Below are positions 1 through 6,607 of a stretch of DNA of 9,284 bases, one piece after another. A model generated the notes under the pieces. That model made no database searches and was not told the DNA's origin. It worked only from the letters and a program-made list of their open reading frames with translations. The translations under genes were made by a program, and so were the position numbers. This DNA comes from Roseicyclus sp041163945 (lineage in GTDB: Bacteria > Pseudomonadota > Alphaproteobacteria > Rhodobacterales > Rhodobacteraceae), in NCBI GenBank assembly GCA_041163945.1, contig JBEAQJ010000080.1, forward strand, positions 1 through 9,284, written 5' to 3'. Numbering within the stretch: position 1 is the stretch's first letter; every line of letters starts with the position of its first letter.

Positions 1-15
1 ACCCGCGCGGCGTGG

Positions 16-1083
16 TCATGCCGGCGCCTCGGCGTCGAAGCCGCGATAGTCGTCCGGCACGCTTTCGGGGCGCACGGGGCGGGCCTCGGTTGCGGAGAGC
101 GCGCAGGCGAGCGTCGCTGCCGCGGCGCTTCGCCCCTCCGCGCCGGTGCAGAGCACATCGTCGGGCGCGCCGTCCATCAGATCGGCGAACCGCTCTAGCT
201 GCACCGCGAGCGGATCGACCGCGGCAAACCTCGGCCCGTCGTGGGGGTGCATGGCCAGGCGCCAGTCGGCGCCCCGCCAGCGGCGCAAGGAGGGCAGTTC
301 CAGCGCGCCCGCCGTCCCGATCACGCGCAGATAATCCTGACCCGAGGCGGCAAGCATCGGGTTTTCGCCGGTCGCGGCCTCGAACCCCCAGGGCGAGGCG
401 CCCGCATCCGAGATCAGGACCGACCCGAGCGCGCCATTGGCAAAACGCAGCGACAGCGCCGCGGTATCCTCGACCGCAAGCTCGCGCCGGGCGCGCGAGA
501 GCAGAGCGGAAACCTCCTCGATCGGGCCGAGCAGCATCTGCATGAGGTCGATTTCGTGCGACAGGTTGGTCATCATCACCCCGGCGCCCGGGCGTCGGCG
601 CCAGCCCTCGTCGAAATAGCCCTCATGCTTGCGCAGCGACCAGAGCGCCTGCACGCCCACCGGGTCGCCCAGCGCCGGAAGCTGCGCGCGCGCCGCCTGC
701 ACGAAGGGATGGCAGCGGCGATGATGGCCGGTCACGAGCGCAAGGCCGGCGCGCGCGGCCGCCGCGCAAAGCGCGCGCGCCTCGGCGAGCGTTGCCGCGA
801 GGGGTTTCTCGACGATCAGCCCCCAGCCCTCGGCCAGCGCTGCAAGCCCCGCGGCGGCGTGAGCCTGCGTGGGCGTGGCGACGACGGCCGCGCGGGTTCC
901 CGCCGGCACATCCCCAAGTGTGGGCACCGCGGGAAGGCCCATCGCGGCCAACTCGGCACGCCGCGCCGCCCGCGGCTCGACCACGGCAGTCAGCAAGATC
1001 CGCTCCGAGGCGACCGCCACCTGCGCGTGCCGCAAGCCGATCTGCCCCCCGCCGATCACGCAAAGCGGCAACGGCACCCGCAC
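16..1083 (-). CDS. Gfo/Idh/MocA-family NAD(P)-dependent oxidoreductase
   Basis: This is a 355-residue protein of the usual length for the Gfo/Idh/MocA family, cytosolic dehydrogenases that oxidise or reduce sugars, inositols and related polyols. The N-terminal Rossmann fold shows the dinucleotide loop GGGQIG at residues 11-16. The family signature EKP follows at 92-94, with Lys93 the conserved catalytic lysine. A Gly-rich segment then leads to His176 and Asp179 in the SHEIDL motif, the usual catalytic region of the C-terminal domain. The start is GTG at 1083, preceded by a strong GGGGAGGG about five bases away; a second in-frame GTG two codons on is possible. The gene is clearly richer in G+C than the genes to its right and is separated from the creatininase gene by 331 bases, so it may be a separate unit. 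The substrate cannot be told from sequence. Confidence 0.9.
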   Translation of the reverse strand: MRVPLPLCVIGGGQIGLRHAQVAVASERILLTAVVEPRAARRAELAAMGLPAVPTLGDVPAGTRAAVVATPTQAHAAAGLAALAEGWGLIVEKPLAATLAEARALCAAAARAGLALVTGHHRRCHPFVQAARAQLPALGDPVGVQALWSLRKHEGYFDEGWRRRPGAGVMMTNLSHEIDLMQMLLGPIEEVSALLSRARRELAVEDTAALSLRFANGALGSVLISDAGASPWGFEAATGENPMLAASGQDYLRVIGTAGALELPSLRRWRGADWRLAMHPHDGPRFAAVDPLAVQLERFADLMDGAPDDVLCTGAEGRSAAAATLACALSATEARPVRPESVPDDYRGFDAEAPA

Positions 1084-1414
1084 CCGACCCTCCCCGCCTG
1101 ACCCACCGACGGACGCAAGGATCGCCTGCCCTTACCGCCCGAACAAGCGTTTTCGCGCATCAATGGCCGCCTGCGGTCGCGCAAGATCCGCTTGCAGCCC
1201 CGGTGGAGGTTTTCCGGTCCGATGCGGATGACGATGTCGCGCAACGCCTGCATCAGGCGTGATCGCCCCCGCGCCTCAGTTGCTGGCGCGGGTCATCATC
1301 CTTTCGTGCACCGCGTGCGTGCCGCGCGCGATCACAACTGCGGCCTGCGCCGGCGAGCTACGGTCGAGCCCAGGTTCGCGACGCCGTTCTTGCCAATTCT
1401 GCACCGAGGCCGCT
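1084..1414. other. 331-base gap without a recognisable gene
   Basis: Nothing here is recognisable as a gene. The only minus-strand open frame (about 1056-1253) runs into the oxidoreductase start in another frame and resembles no family I know. The other frames give Arg/Ala-rich translations typical of shadow reading in GC-rich DNA. The stretch holds the ribosome-binding site of the oxidoreductase gene next to 1083 and a compact hairpin at 1244-1260. It also coincides with a change in base composition. It may hold the 3' end of the creatininase transcript, the promoter of the oxidoreductase, or degenerate former coding sequence. Confidence 0.5.
1244..1260. repeat. Perfect 7-bp inverted repeat with 3-base loop
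   Basis: ACGCCTG and CAGGCGT form a perfect seven-pair stem around a CAT loop. It lies about 155 bases downstream of the creatininase stop on that gene's transcribed strand. No run of T follows on either strand, so it is not a canonical intrinsic terminator. It could be a weak transcript-end structure or a protein site. Confidence 0.45.
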
Positions 1415-2146
1415 TCAAGGTTCCGAGATAAAGGCGAGGTGATCGTCGGCGGCCTCTGTGATGGCGAGCGAGAGCAGGTCGCGCCCGTGCTCTGGCTGTG
1501 CCAGTTCGGACCACGCGCCGACCCTGCCACAAGGGAAGCGGGCCCGATGTGCGTCAGGCGGGCCGTGGCGGTCGCCGGCATGGGCGGCGCGGAATGCGGC
1601 GTCAAGCTTTTCGGGTGCTGGCAGTGGCGCACGGTCGATCCGGCGATGGACAGCCTGGGTGATCGCGATTTCCGAAGGGGTCGCGTGCATCCCTTCCCAT
1701 TCACCATAAAGCGCCAGTCGATGGGCATTGGTGCGCGGATAGTCCCACCAGGACCTTATTCGCAAGGCCAAGGGCGCTGCCTGTGCGAGCGCCTGCAAGG
1801 GCGCCAGATTGGCACCGTGGCCGTTGAGCACATAGAGCCTGCGAAACCCATGCGCGGCGAGCGACGACAAGATGTCCGATACCAGTGCCGAGAAAGTGTC
1901 CTCGGACACCGAGACGGTTCCGGGAAAACTCATGTTGAAGGGCGCGGGCGTGTAGGCAACGGTTGGCAGCACGATCGCCCCGGTCCGCTGCGCAGCACCC
2001 TCGGCCACTGCCGCTGCACATATCGCATCGGTACCGATCAATCCGATCGGTCCGTGCTGTTCGGTCGATCCGATCGGCAGGAAGGCATCTTGGCGCAGGT
2101 TCAGGTAGGCGGCAACCTCCTCCCAGGCCATCAGCTCCAGCCTCAT
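1415..2146 (-). CDS. Creatininase-family amidohydrolase
   Basis: This 243-residue protein belongs to the creatininase family: cytosolic, metal-dependent enzymes that open cyclic amides or cleave related C-N bonds (creatininase, the formamide hydrolase ArfB, MftE). The metal-site motifs are GSTEQHG with Glu29 and His31, GTD with Asp40, NGHGAN with His110, and GMHATPSE with His154 and Glu159. The position that is Glu122 in true creatininase (two residues after the metal His) is Ala112 here, so creatinine itself is an unlikely substrate. The start ATG at 2146 overlaps the stop of the upstream transferase gene as ATGA, pointing to translational coupling. A longer frame starting at 2173 would add nine residues inside the transferase gene and is less likely. 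Its place in the operon suggests an amide- or lactam-containing catabolic intermediate; that is inference. Confidence 0.85.
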   Translation of the reverse strand: MRLELMAWEEVAAYLNLRQDAFLPIGSTEQHGPIGLIGTDAICAAAVAEGAAQRTGAIVLPTVAYTPAPFNMSFPGTVSVSEDTFSALVSDILSSLAAHGFRRLYVLNGHGANLAPLQALAQAAPLALRIRSWWDYPRTNAHRLALYGEWEGMHATPSEIAITQAVHRRIDRAPLPAPEKLDAAFRAAHAGDRHGPPDAHRARFPCGRVGAWSELAQPEHGRDLLSLAITEAADDHLAFISEP

Positions 2147-2787
2147 GCCTGCACGCCTTTCGTGTGCGCCCAATGTGAGAGCGCTCTGCGGTAAGCCTCC
2201 AGATGCGACGCGACAGCCGGGACTGTCTTGGCCGCCGCGGCGAGCGCCGGGGTCGGCAAACCCAGGTCAAGCGCCCGGTCAAGCATCTCCTGAACGGCCG
2301 CAACCGACCAGAGCCCGCAATCCGGCAGGCCCGGCGTGCCACCGGTCAGAAAGGGGCCCGGGCCCGCCAGGCGCGCAAGGGTATCGTGATGGCCCAGCAG
2401 CGCAGCGCGGTAGGCATCGGGCACGGGGGCGTGGGTTCCCACCAATGGAAACAGGGCACGCAGGGCCGGTTCCAGCCGCGTGTCGAGAAACCGCGACACG
2501 GCCCGTGCCCGTGCCCGTTCCCGCACCCCGGCCGGCAGCAGCGGCGGGCCGGCGCCGATGTCATCGAGATATTCGATGATGGCGTCCGACTCGGCCAGCA
2601 CGAAGTCCCCATGCACCAGTGCGGGAACCGTCGCCTGCGCTACGATCGTCCTGTAGGCGCTGGCCCCATAGCCGCCAGGTGGTGCGACCTCGGTCCAGCG
2701 CAGTCCCTTCAGGGCCAATGCAAGTCGCACCTTGCAACTGTAGACGCTGACGGGGGTCGCATAGAGCAGAAGCTCAGTCTCGTCCAT
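2143..2787 (-). CDS. Glutathione S-transferase family protein, maleylpyruvate isomerase-like
   Basis: This is a soluble protein of 214 residues, normal for the family. The N-terminal thioredoxin-like domain has the active-site region SVYSCKVRLAL (residues 14-24), which recalls the SSCSxRVRIAL signature of zeta-class transferases (maleylacetoacetate and maleylpyruvate isomerases). The cis-proline follows in TVPAL (Pro55), and the glutathione-binding Glu66-Ser67 lies in the ESDAIIEYLDD segment. The rest is an Ala/Leu-rich helical C-terminal domain. Start chosen: ATG at 2787 behind a G-rich purine stretch; a GTG two codons earlier (2793) is an alternative. The gene overlaps the permease 3' end by 14 bases and the creatininase start by four, so it sits inside a coupled operon. 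A glutathione-dependent isomerase of a ring-cleavage product would suit the neighbouring oxygenase genes, but a detoxifying or dehalogenating role is equally open. Confidence 0.85.
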   Translation of the reverse strand: MDETELLLYATPVSVYSCKVRLALALKGLRWTEVAPPGGYGASAYRTIVAQATVPALVHGDFVLAESDAIIEYLDDIGAGPPLLPAGVRERARARAVSRFLDTRLEPALRALFPLVGTHAPVPDAYRAALLGHHDTLARLAGPGPFLTGGTPGLPDCGLWSVAAVQEMLDRALDLGLPTPALAAAAKTVPAVASHLEAYRRALSHWAHTKGVQA

Positions 2788-3574
2788 GCACACCCGCCCC
2801 CATCCTGCGCTCCATGAGCCGCACCCCCCACGACACCGCCAGAATGAGCACCAGATATTCCAGCACCAGAAAGCTGTATATCTCCAGCGGCCGGAATTCG
2901 GTCAGCGTCAATTCGTTGGCGCGGCGGGTCAGCTCCTGAAACCCGATGACCGACACCAGCGAGGACATCTTCAGCACATAGACATACTGATTGCCGAGCG
3001 CCGGCAGTACCGCGCGGACCACCTGCGGCAAGATCACGAGGCGCATCGTGTGCCAAGGCGACAGGCCAAGACTGCGCGCGGCTTCGTCCTGACCCTTCTT
3101 GATAGATTGAAGACCGGCACGCCAGATTTCCGAGGTAAAGGCGCTATCCGAGATGGCAAGGCAGATCAGCCCTGTCATAAAGACCCCGAACTGCACGCCA
3201 GTCAGCGCGGGCAGGCCGTAATAGACCCACAAGATCATCACCAGCAGCGGGATCGAGCGAAAGAACTCCACATAAGTTCGGCTGGTGTAGTAGAGCACAC
3301 GCCGCTTCGCGAGCCCCATCAGCGCCACCATGAGGCCCAGACTGAGAGAGACCAGCATCGCGAGTGTCGAGATCGAGACCGTGGCCCAGAAACCCCACAT
3401 CAAGAAGCGGAGGTTGGCTTGGCCACGTGGGTCCCAGGGCGAGAGGATATACCAGCCGAAGCTGTATCCTCCGCCCGAACTGGGGCCTCCGCACCCCCCA
3501 AGCAAAAGCAAAGCCACCAGCCCAAGCGCCGGCACGTGCCAGTGCCGCCGGGGGACCCTCAAGGCTTCGCGCAC
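2774..3574 (-). CDS. Polar amino-acid (HisM/GlnP-type) ABC transporter permease
   Basis: This inner-membrane permease belongs to the His/Glu/Gln/Arg/opine importer family. It has about five hydrophobic segments. The conserved cytoplasmic EAA-type loop that docks on the ATPase is visible (GQDEAARSLGLSPWH). Other family features are the RSIPLLV segment and a C-terminal segment ending LMERRMG. With the GTG start at 3574 the product has 266 residues and begins 7 bases after the binding-protein stop codon. A TTG at 3619 with a good GAGGG would add 15 residues translated out of frame through the binding-protein end; a GTG at 3535 is also possible. The N-terminus is odd: a hydrophobic stretch ends in LLLLGGC, a lipobox-like motif, before the first canonical membrane segment. 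It surely works with the preceding binding protein. No ATPase gene is present nearby. Confidence 0.9.
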   Translation of the reverse strand: MREALRVPRRHWHVPALGLVALLLLGGCGGPSSGGGYSFGWYILSPWDPRGQANLRFLMWGFWATVSISTLAMLVSLSLGLMVALMGLAKRRVLYYTSRTYVEFFRSIPLLVMILWVYYGLPALTGVQFGVFMTGLICLAISDSAFTSEIWRAGLQSIKKGQDEAARSLGLSPWHTMRLVILPQVVRAVLPALGNQYVYVLKMSSLVSVIGFQELTRRANELTLTEFRPLEIYSFLVLEYLVLILAVSWGVRLMERRMGAGVHGRD

Positions 3575-3581
3575 TTGGGGC

Positions 3582-4385
3582 TCAAGTCTGGCCAAGCCAT
3601 TTGCGGTCAAGCCCGGCAAAGAAGCCCTCGGTCCGCTTGAGCGTCACCCAAGTGTTGACGAAGTTCAACCAGACCTGATCGTCCTGCGCTACGACATAGG
3701 CAAATGGTCTGCGGTTGCGCATCTGCGCACCGGGGACGAGGATCCGCAATTCCGGGAAACGCGTCACCAGCGTGCCACCCTCGACATTGGACGTGATGGT
3801 GACATCGGCCCGCCCGGCAAGCACCTCCTGAAAGCCTGTTGCAGGGGACTGAACCGCCTGGATCGTGGCGTTGGGAAAATGGGCGCGGGCCTGTTCCTCG
3901 AACACCGTACCCATGGAAACCGCAACGCGGACATCGGTCTGGTTGATCGCCTCCCAACTGCTGAAGCGGTCGGCATTGGCGGCCATCGAAAGCGGCACCG
4001 TGCCGGCCTCGGTATAGGGCATCGAAAAGGCCGCGACGCGGGCGCGCGCGACGTTCACCGAAGCCCCCGAGAAGATATCGTAGCGGTCGGCCGCGATGCC
4101 GGCGGTGATGGTTGCCCATTCGGCGACCACCCATTCGACCTGAACGCCCATATCCGCCGCCAGTTGGGTCATGGCCTCGATATCGTAGCCGGAATACGTG
4201 TTGTTGGCGGTGTCTCTGAACGACATCGGGTTGAAATCACCGGTCGTGCCGACGCGTAGGGTTCCACTGTCCAGGATCCGCGCGAGGCGCGACCCCGCCG
4301 TCTGAGCCTGCGCCGTCCGCACGCCGGACAGAAGCGCCACGCCGCCACCAAGTGCTGCCGCCACAAAAAGATCTCGTCTTTGCAT
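3582..4385 (-). CDS. Periplasmic substrate-binding protein, amino-acid family 3, PheC-like
   Basis: This is a 267-residue type II solute-binding protein. The N-terminus MQRRDLF followed by a hydrophobic run and AQA-Q near residues 25-28 is a signal peptide; the twin Arg hints at Tat but the motif is imperfect. The mature part begins RLARILDSGTLRVGTTGDFNPM. This and the SGxSxNxxRxR...FSxPY block (residues 106-124) recall cyclohexadienyl dehydratase PheC and its transporter relatives. Arg114 matches the carboxylate-binding Arg. In the ITSNVEGG segment, Ser199 stands where amino-acid binders and PheC have Asp, while Glu202 aligns with the PheC catalytic Glu173. The ligand is therefore probably a carboxylate without a standard alpha-amino contact, or the protein is an enzyme. 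The ATG has an excellent AGGGGA seven bases upstream. It precedes the permease gene by only a few bases. Confidence 0.88.
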   Translation of the reverse strand: MQRRDLFVAAALGGGVALLSGVRTAQAQTAGSRLARILDSGTLRVGTTGDFNPMSFRDTANNTYSGYDIEAMTQLAADMGVQVEWVVAEWATITAGIAADRYDIFSGASVNVARARVAAFSMPYTEAGTVPLSMAANADRFSSWEAINQTDVRVAVSMGTVFEEQARAHFPNATIQAVQSPATGFQEVLAGRADVTITSNVEGGTLVTRFPELRILVPGAQMRNRRPFAYVVAQDDQVWLNFVNTWVTLKRTEGFFAGLDRKWLGQT

Positions 4386-4392
4386 TGCAGTT

Positions 4393-4398
4393 TCCCCT
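4393..4398 (-). promoter_or_regulatory. Strong ribosome-binding site of the binding-protein gene
   Basis: AGGGGA on the minus strand lies seven bases before the ATG at 4385, in the 51-base space after the desulfinase-like gene. It is the strongest Shine-Dalgarno match in the operon, consistent with high expression of a periplasmic binding protein relative to its permease. Confidence 0.7.
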
Positions 4399-4436
4399 GT
4401 TGATTGGAATTGATGTGGTTCTTTCCTTGTTGCCTT

Positions 4437-5492
4437 TCAGGCTGCCTTTGCGTTGCGCAAACGCGCCAGCGGTCCGGGATCGATCATCGCCTCGATGTCG
4501 AAGTCCCGTTCCAGAAAGCCATGCTTCAGCAGGTGTTTGCACTTGCGCCGCACCAGCGCCACCCGTTCCGGCGAGAGGCTGACATCAACCTGATCAGGCA
4601 AGCGTGCGGAATAGCCGTGATCGAGCAATGCCTCGGGAAGACCGGTGTCATTGGCAAAGATGCGTCGCGTCTCCGACCGGTTCGCCCGAACCCAGCCCTG
4701 TGCGCGCAAGAGCTGCGCCACCCAGCGATCCACAAGATCGGAACGCTCCTTCAGAAGCCGCGCCGAGACCGTCAGCACGATGGGATGACCGAACCCTGCC
4801 TCTGTGTCGTCCTCATACCCTTTAAAAAGCACCAGCGGGATCGCTCCGGTGGTTGCCGTCAAGATCGCCGCCAGAGCCGCGTCGGAGTAGATGGCGTCGA
4901 CTTCACCGCGGTAGAGTGCTGCCACCTCTTCGCGCTGAACGGCGAACTGGCTGCGGCTGCCCCAGAGCGAGGCACGCGCCTCGGGTCCGGTGGTGGCATC
5001 GTCGAAATAGGTGCGCTCGATCTCTATGGGAACTATTTCCGGGGCGGCGTCGCCCGGAGCAGAGATGGCGCGCAGATGCGCGATCCCGGCCAGAACGGTA
5101 GCGCGCCACCAATCGGTGCGATCATGCTTTCGGATGGGCAAGGCAAGCCTGGCCCCGGCAAGTGCCCTCGTGCCCTCGGCACGGCGCGCGGCCAACGGAT
5201 GGTCTGGCAGGGTGAAGAAACCGGCCACCCGGTCATGCCAATTCAGCCCGATGATCCGCAGATCCACCCCGCGGGCCATGGCCTGAAGCGGTGGCACATA
5301 GCCCCCGAAACGGAACAGGGCGGGGTGATCGTGGCTGTAATGTGCCAGCCTCGTGGGTTCGTCGAGGGCTTCGGAAATCGAGCGGACGGCGATACCGTCG
5401 GCCGCGAATTCTTCCTCGAGCCACCCCTGCCGGATGGCGATCGAGGCTGCCGTCGGCGCTGGACAGCGCGTATACCAGAGCGTTGTCGTCAC
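4437..5492 (-). CDS. DszB-like sulfinate desulfinase / NMT1-fold protein
   Basis: This 351-residue protein resembles DszB, the 2'-hydroxybiphenyl-2-sulfinate desulfinase of dibenzothiophene desulfurisation, and the related ABC-binding-protein fold. Numbered from the GTG at 5492, Cys10 lies in YTRCPAP (DszB Cys27 in SNCPVP). His51 and Arg61 precede and lie within HPALFRFGGYVPP (DszB His60 and Arg70 in RFGG), and the His-Arg spacing of ten is identical. Further shared blocks are a GFF segment near a DxPL motif and GEVDAIYS late in the protein. There is no signal peptide, which favours a cytosolic enzyme over a transport protein. The GTG start has GGGGA eight bases upstream; a TTG at 5552 would add 20 residues. 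It lies 83 bases downstream of the LysR gene and is followed by the exported binding protein. The substrate is unknown; an inactive or regulatory role cannot be excluded. Confidence 0.78.
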   Translation of the reverse strand: MTTTLWYTRCPAPTAASIAIRQGWLEEEFAADGIAVRSISEALDEPTRLAHYSHDHPALFRFGGYVPPLQAMARGVDLRIIGLNWHDRVAGFFTLPDHPLAARRAEGTRALAGARLALPIRKHDRTDWWRATVLAGIAHLRAISAPGDAAPEIVPIEIERTYFDDATTGPEARASLWGSRSQFAVQREEVAALYRGEVDAIYSDAALAAILTATTGAIPLVLFKGYEDDTEAGFGHPIVLTVSARLLKERSDLVDRWVAQLLRAQGWVRANRSETRRIFANDTGLPEALLDHGYSARLPDQVDVSLSPERVALVRRKCKHLLKHGFLERDFDIEAMIDPGPLARLRNAKAA

Positions 5493-5575
5493 AACAGTGG
5501 TTCCCCAACGGCAGATTTCCGTCAGCCTTGCGCAGGCTTGCGCGGGGCGCAATCGCTGGGTGGTAATGCCTTCGA

Positions 5576-6496
5576 TCAGTCACGCTTATCGCAGATCGCG
5601 GCTTCGGTGAGGATCCAGTCGTGAAAGGCCCTGATCGCGGGGCGGTCCAGAGCCGTCTCCGGGCAGACGAACCAAAAAGCATAGTCGGACGGAACCGATG
5701 GCAGCGAAAAGGGTTTGATCAGGCGCCCGTCCGCCAGGGCATCCATCACAAGTGCGTCGCGCCCCAATGCCACGCCCAGACCTTCGACCGCGGCTTGCAC
5801 CACCATATTGGATTGGCCAAAACGGCGCAGCCTTGCCTGTCGGGGCAGGCTGACCCCGGATTGTGCGGCCCAGAAATCCCAGTTCGGCAATCGCCCGCCC
5901 ACGGGCTTCAGTTCATCCACAAGCAGTGTGTGCCACCGCAGATCGGCAGGTTCGCGCAAGGGTGGATCGGACTGGATCAGGCTCGGGGCGCAGACGGGCG
6001 TCAGGCTCTCGCCCAGAAGGCGGCGCACATGCAGGCCGGGGTATCGGCCCATGCCGTATTGAATTGCCAGATCGGATTCGCCGGCGGCGAAACTGATCGG
6101 TCTGGGATCGGTCGAGATCGACACGGAGATTTCGGGGTGGGCCTGATCGAAGCGGATCAGCCGTGGAAACAGCCAGTTGATGGCAAAGCCCGGCAGGCAG
6201 GAGACCGAGAGGGTTGCGCCGCTGCGGCCTCGGCTGCGCAGATCAAGGCAGACGTCCCCGATCCGCCCCAGACCTTCGGCCACGGCGGCGGCAAGTCTGC
6301 GGCCTTCCTCGGTCGGTTTGGAAAGGCGTGCGCCCCTGACCAGCAGGCGCTGGCCAGTCCAGTCTTCGAGGAGTCGAACGTGTTGCGAGACGGCGCTTTG
6401 CGACATGCCCAGTTCCTCGGCCGCGCGCGAGAAACCGCCAAGCCGGACCACCGACTCAAAAGCGCGCAGCGCCGCATAGGGCAGGGTGGCCAGCAT
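5576..6496 (-). CDS. LysR-family transcriptional regulator, GcvA-like
   Basis: This is a 306-residue DNA-binding regulator. The N-terminus LATLPYAALRAFESVVRLGG is the classic GcvA-type opening. It runs into the winged helix-turn-helix (about residues 18-60: GFSRAAEELGMSQSAVSQHV and the LLEDWTGQRLLVR wing). A two-lobed effector domain follows, with the typical lobe start (ATLSVSCLPGFAINWLFPRL) and a C-terminal VVQAAVEGLGVALGRDAL block. The start is set at ATG 6496 because the family begins here; extension to 6556 would add 20 unrelated residues across the candidate operator. It is the first gene of the minus-strand operon and diverges from the NicX-like/Rieske pair, the usual arrangement for a LysR regulator that controls both sides. 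The inducer is presumably the pathway substrate or an intermediate (inference). Confidence 0.93.
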   Translation of the reverse strand: MLATLPYAALRAFESVVRLGGFSRAAEELGMSQSAVSQHVRLLEDWTGQRLLVRGARLSKPTEEGRRLAAAVAEGLGRIGDVCLDLRSRGRSGATLSVSCLPGFAINWLFPRLIRFDQAHPEISVSISTDPRPISFAAGESDLAIQYGMGRYPGLHVRRLLGESLTPVCAPSLIQSDPPLREPADLRWHTLLVDELKPVGGRLPNWDFWAAQSGVSLPRQARLRRFGQSNMVVQAAVEGLGVALGRDALVMDALADGRLIKPFSLPSVPSDYAFWFVCPETALDRPAIRAFHDWILTEAAICDKRD

Positions 6497-6502
6497 GATC
6501 CC

Positions 6503-6508
6503 AGTATA
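6503..6508 (-). promoter_or_regulatory. Candidate -10 element of the LysR gene
   Basis: TATACT on the minus strand matches the sigma-70 -10 consensus at five of six positions. The hexamer 17 bases upstream (TAATCT) is a poor -35. Transcription would start within a base or two of the ATG at 6496, implying a nearly leaderless message. The element touches the candidate LysR box at 6507-6519, so binding there would block the promoter. Confidence 0.4.
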
Positions 6509-6519
6509 AGCCTGACTTA
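6507..6519. promoter_or_regulatory. Candidate LysR box (T-N11-A dyad)
   Basis: TAAGCCTGACTTA is a perfect TAAG-N5-CTTA palindrome that meets the T-N11-A rule for LysR operators. It lies 10 bases upstream of the regulator's ATG and about 90 bases before the divergent NicX-like gene. The position suits autorepression on one side and activation on the other. An overlapping dyad GCCT-N6-AGGC spans 6510-6523. Confidence 0.55.
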
Positions 6520-6542
6520 AGGCGAAGATTAGACCTCGCATA

Positions 6543-6560
6543 TTGCGCCGCGACACGCAA
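6543..6560. promoter_or_regulatory. Second dyad in the divergent intergenic region
   Basis: TTGCG and CGCAA flank an eight-base spacer, about 50 bases before the plus-strand start codon and 24 bases from the first dyad. This could be the activation site, or the binding site of a second regulator. No convincing sigma-70 promoter for the plus-strand operon is visible between here and 6607. Confidence 0.3.
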
Positions 6561-6607
6561 CGTCATGCACTGGCGCTGTCTAGGAAAGAACCCGGTGCTC
6601 GACAGGC

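Noticed and set aside
241..1101. Long plus-strand open frames opposite the oxidoreductase gene
   Set aside because: Arg/Pro/Ala-rich translations typical of the antisense of a GC-rich gene, with no recognisable motif; the minus strand has clear family motifs.
2041..2078. Repeated ATCCGATCGG decamer, possible operator or recombination repeat
   Set aside because: It lies inside the creatininase-family gene and encodes the recurring Pro-Ile-Gly / Gly-Leu-Ile-Gly residues of the conserved metal-site segment, so coding explains it.
1259..2194. 311-codon plus-strand frame opposite the creatininase-family gene
   Set aside because: No motif in the translation, and the opposite strand carries all metal-site motifs and an ATGA-coupled start.
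4432..4442. GCCT-TTC-AGGC hairpin at the desulfinase-like stop codon as a terminator
   Set aside because: Only a four-pair stem, no T-run, and it overlaps coding sequence in the middle of an apparent operon.
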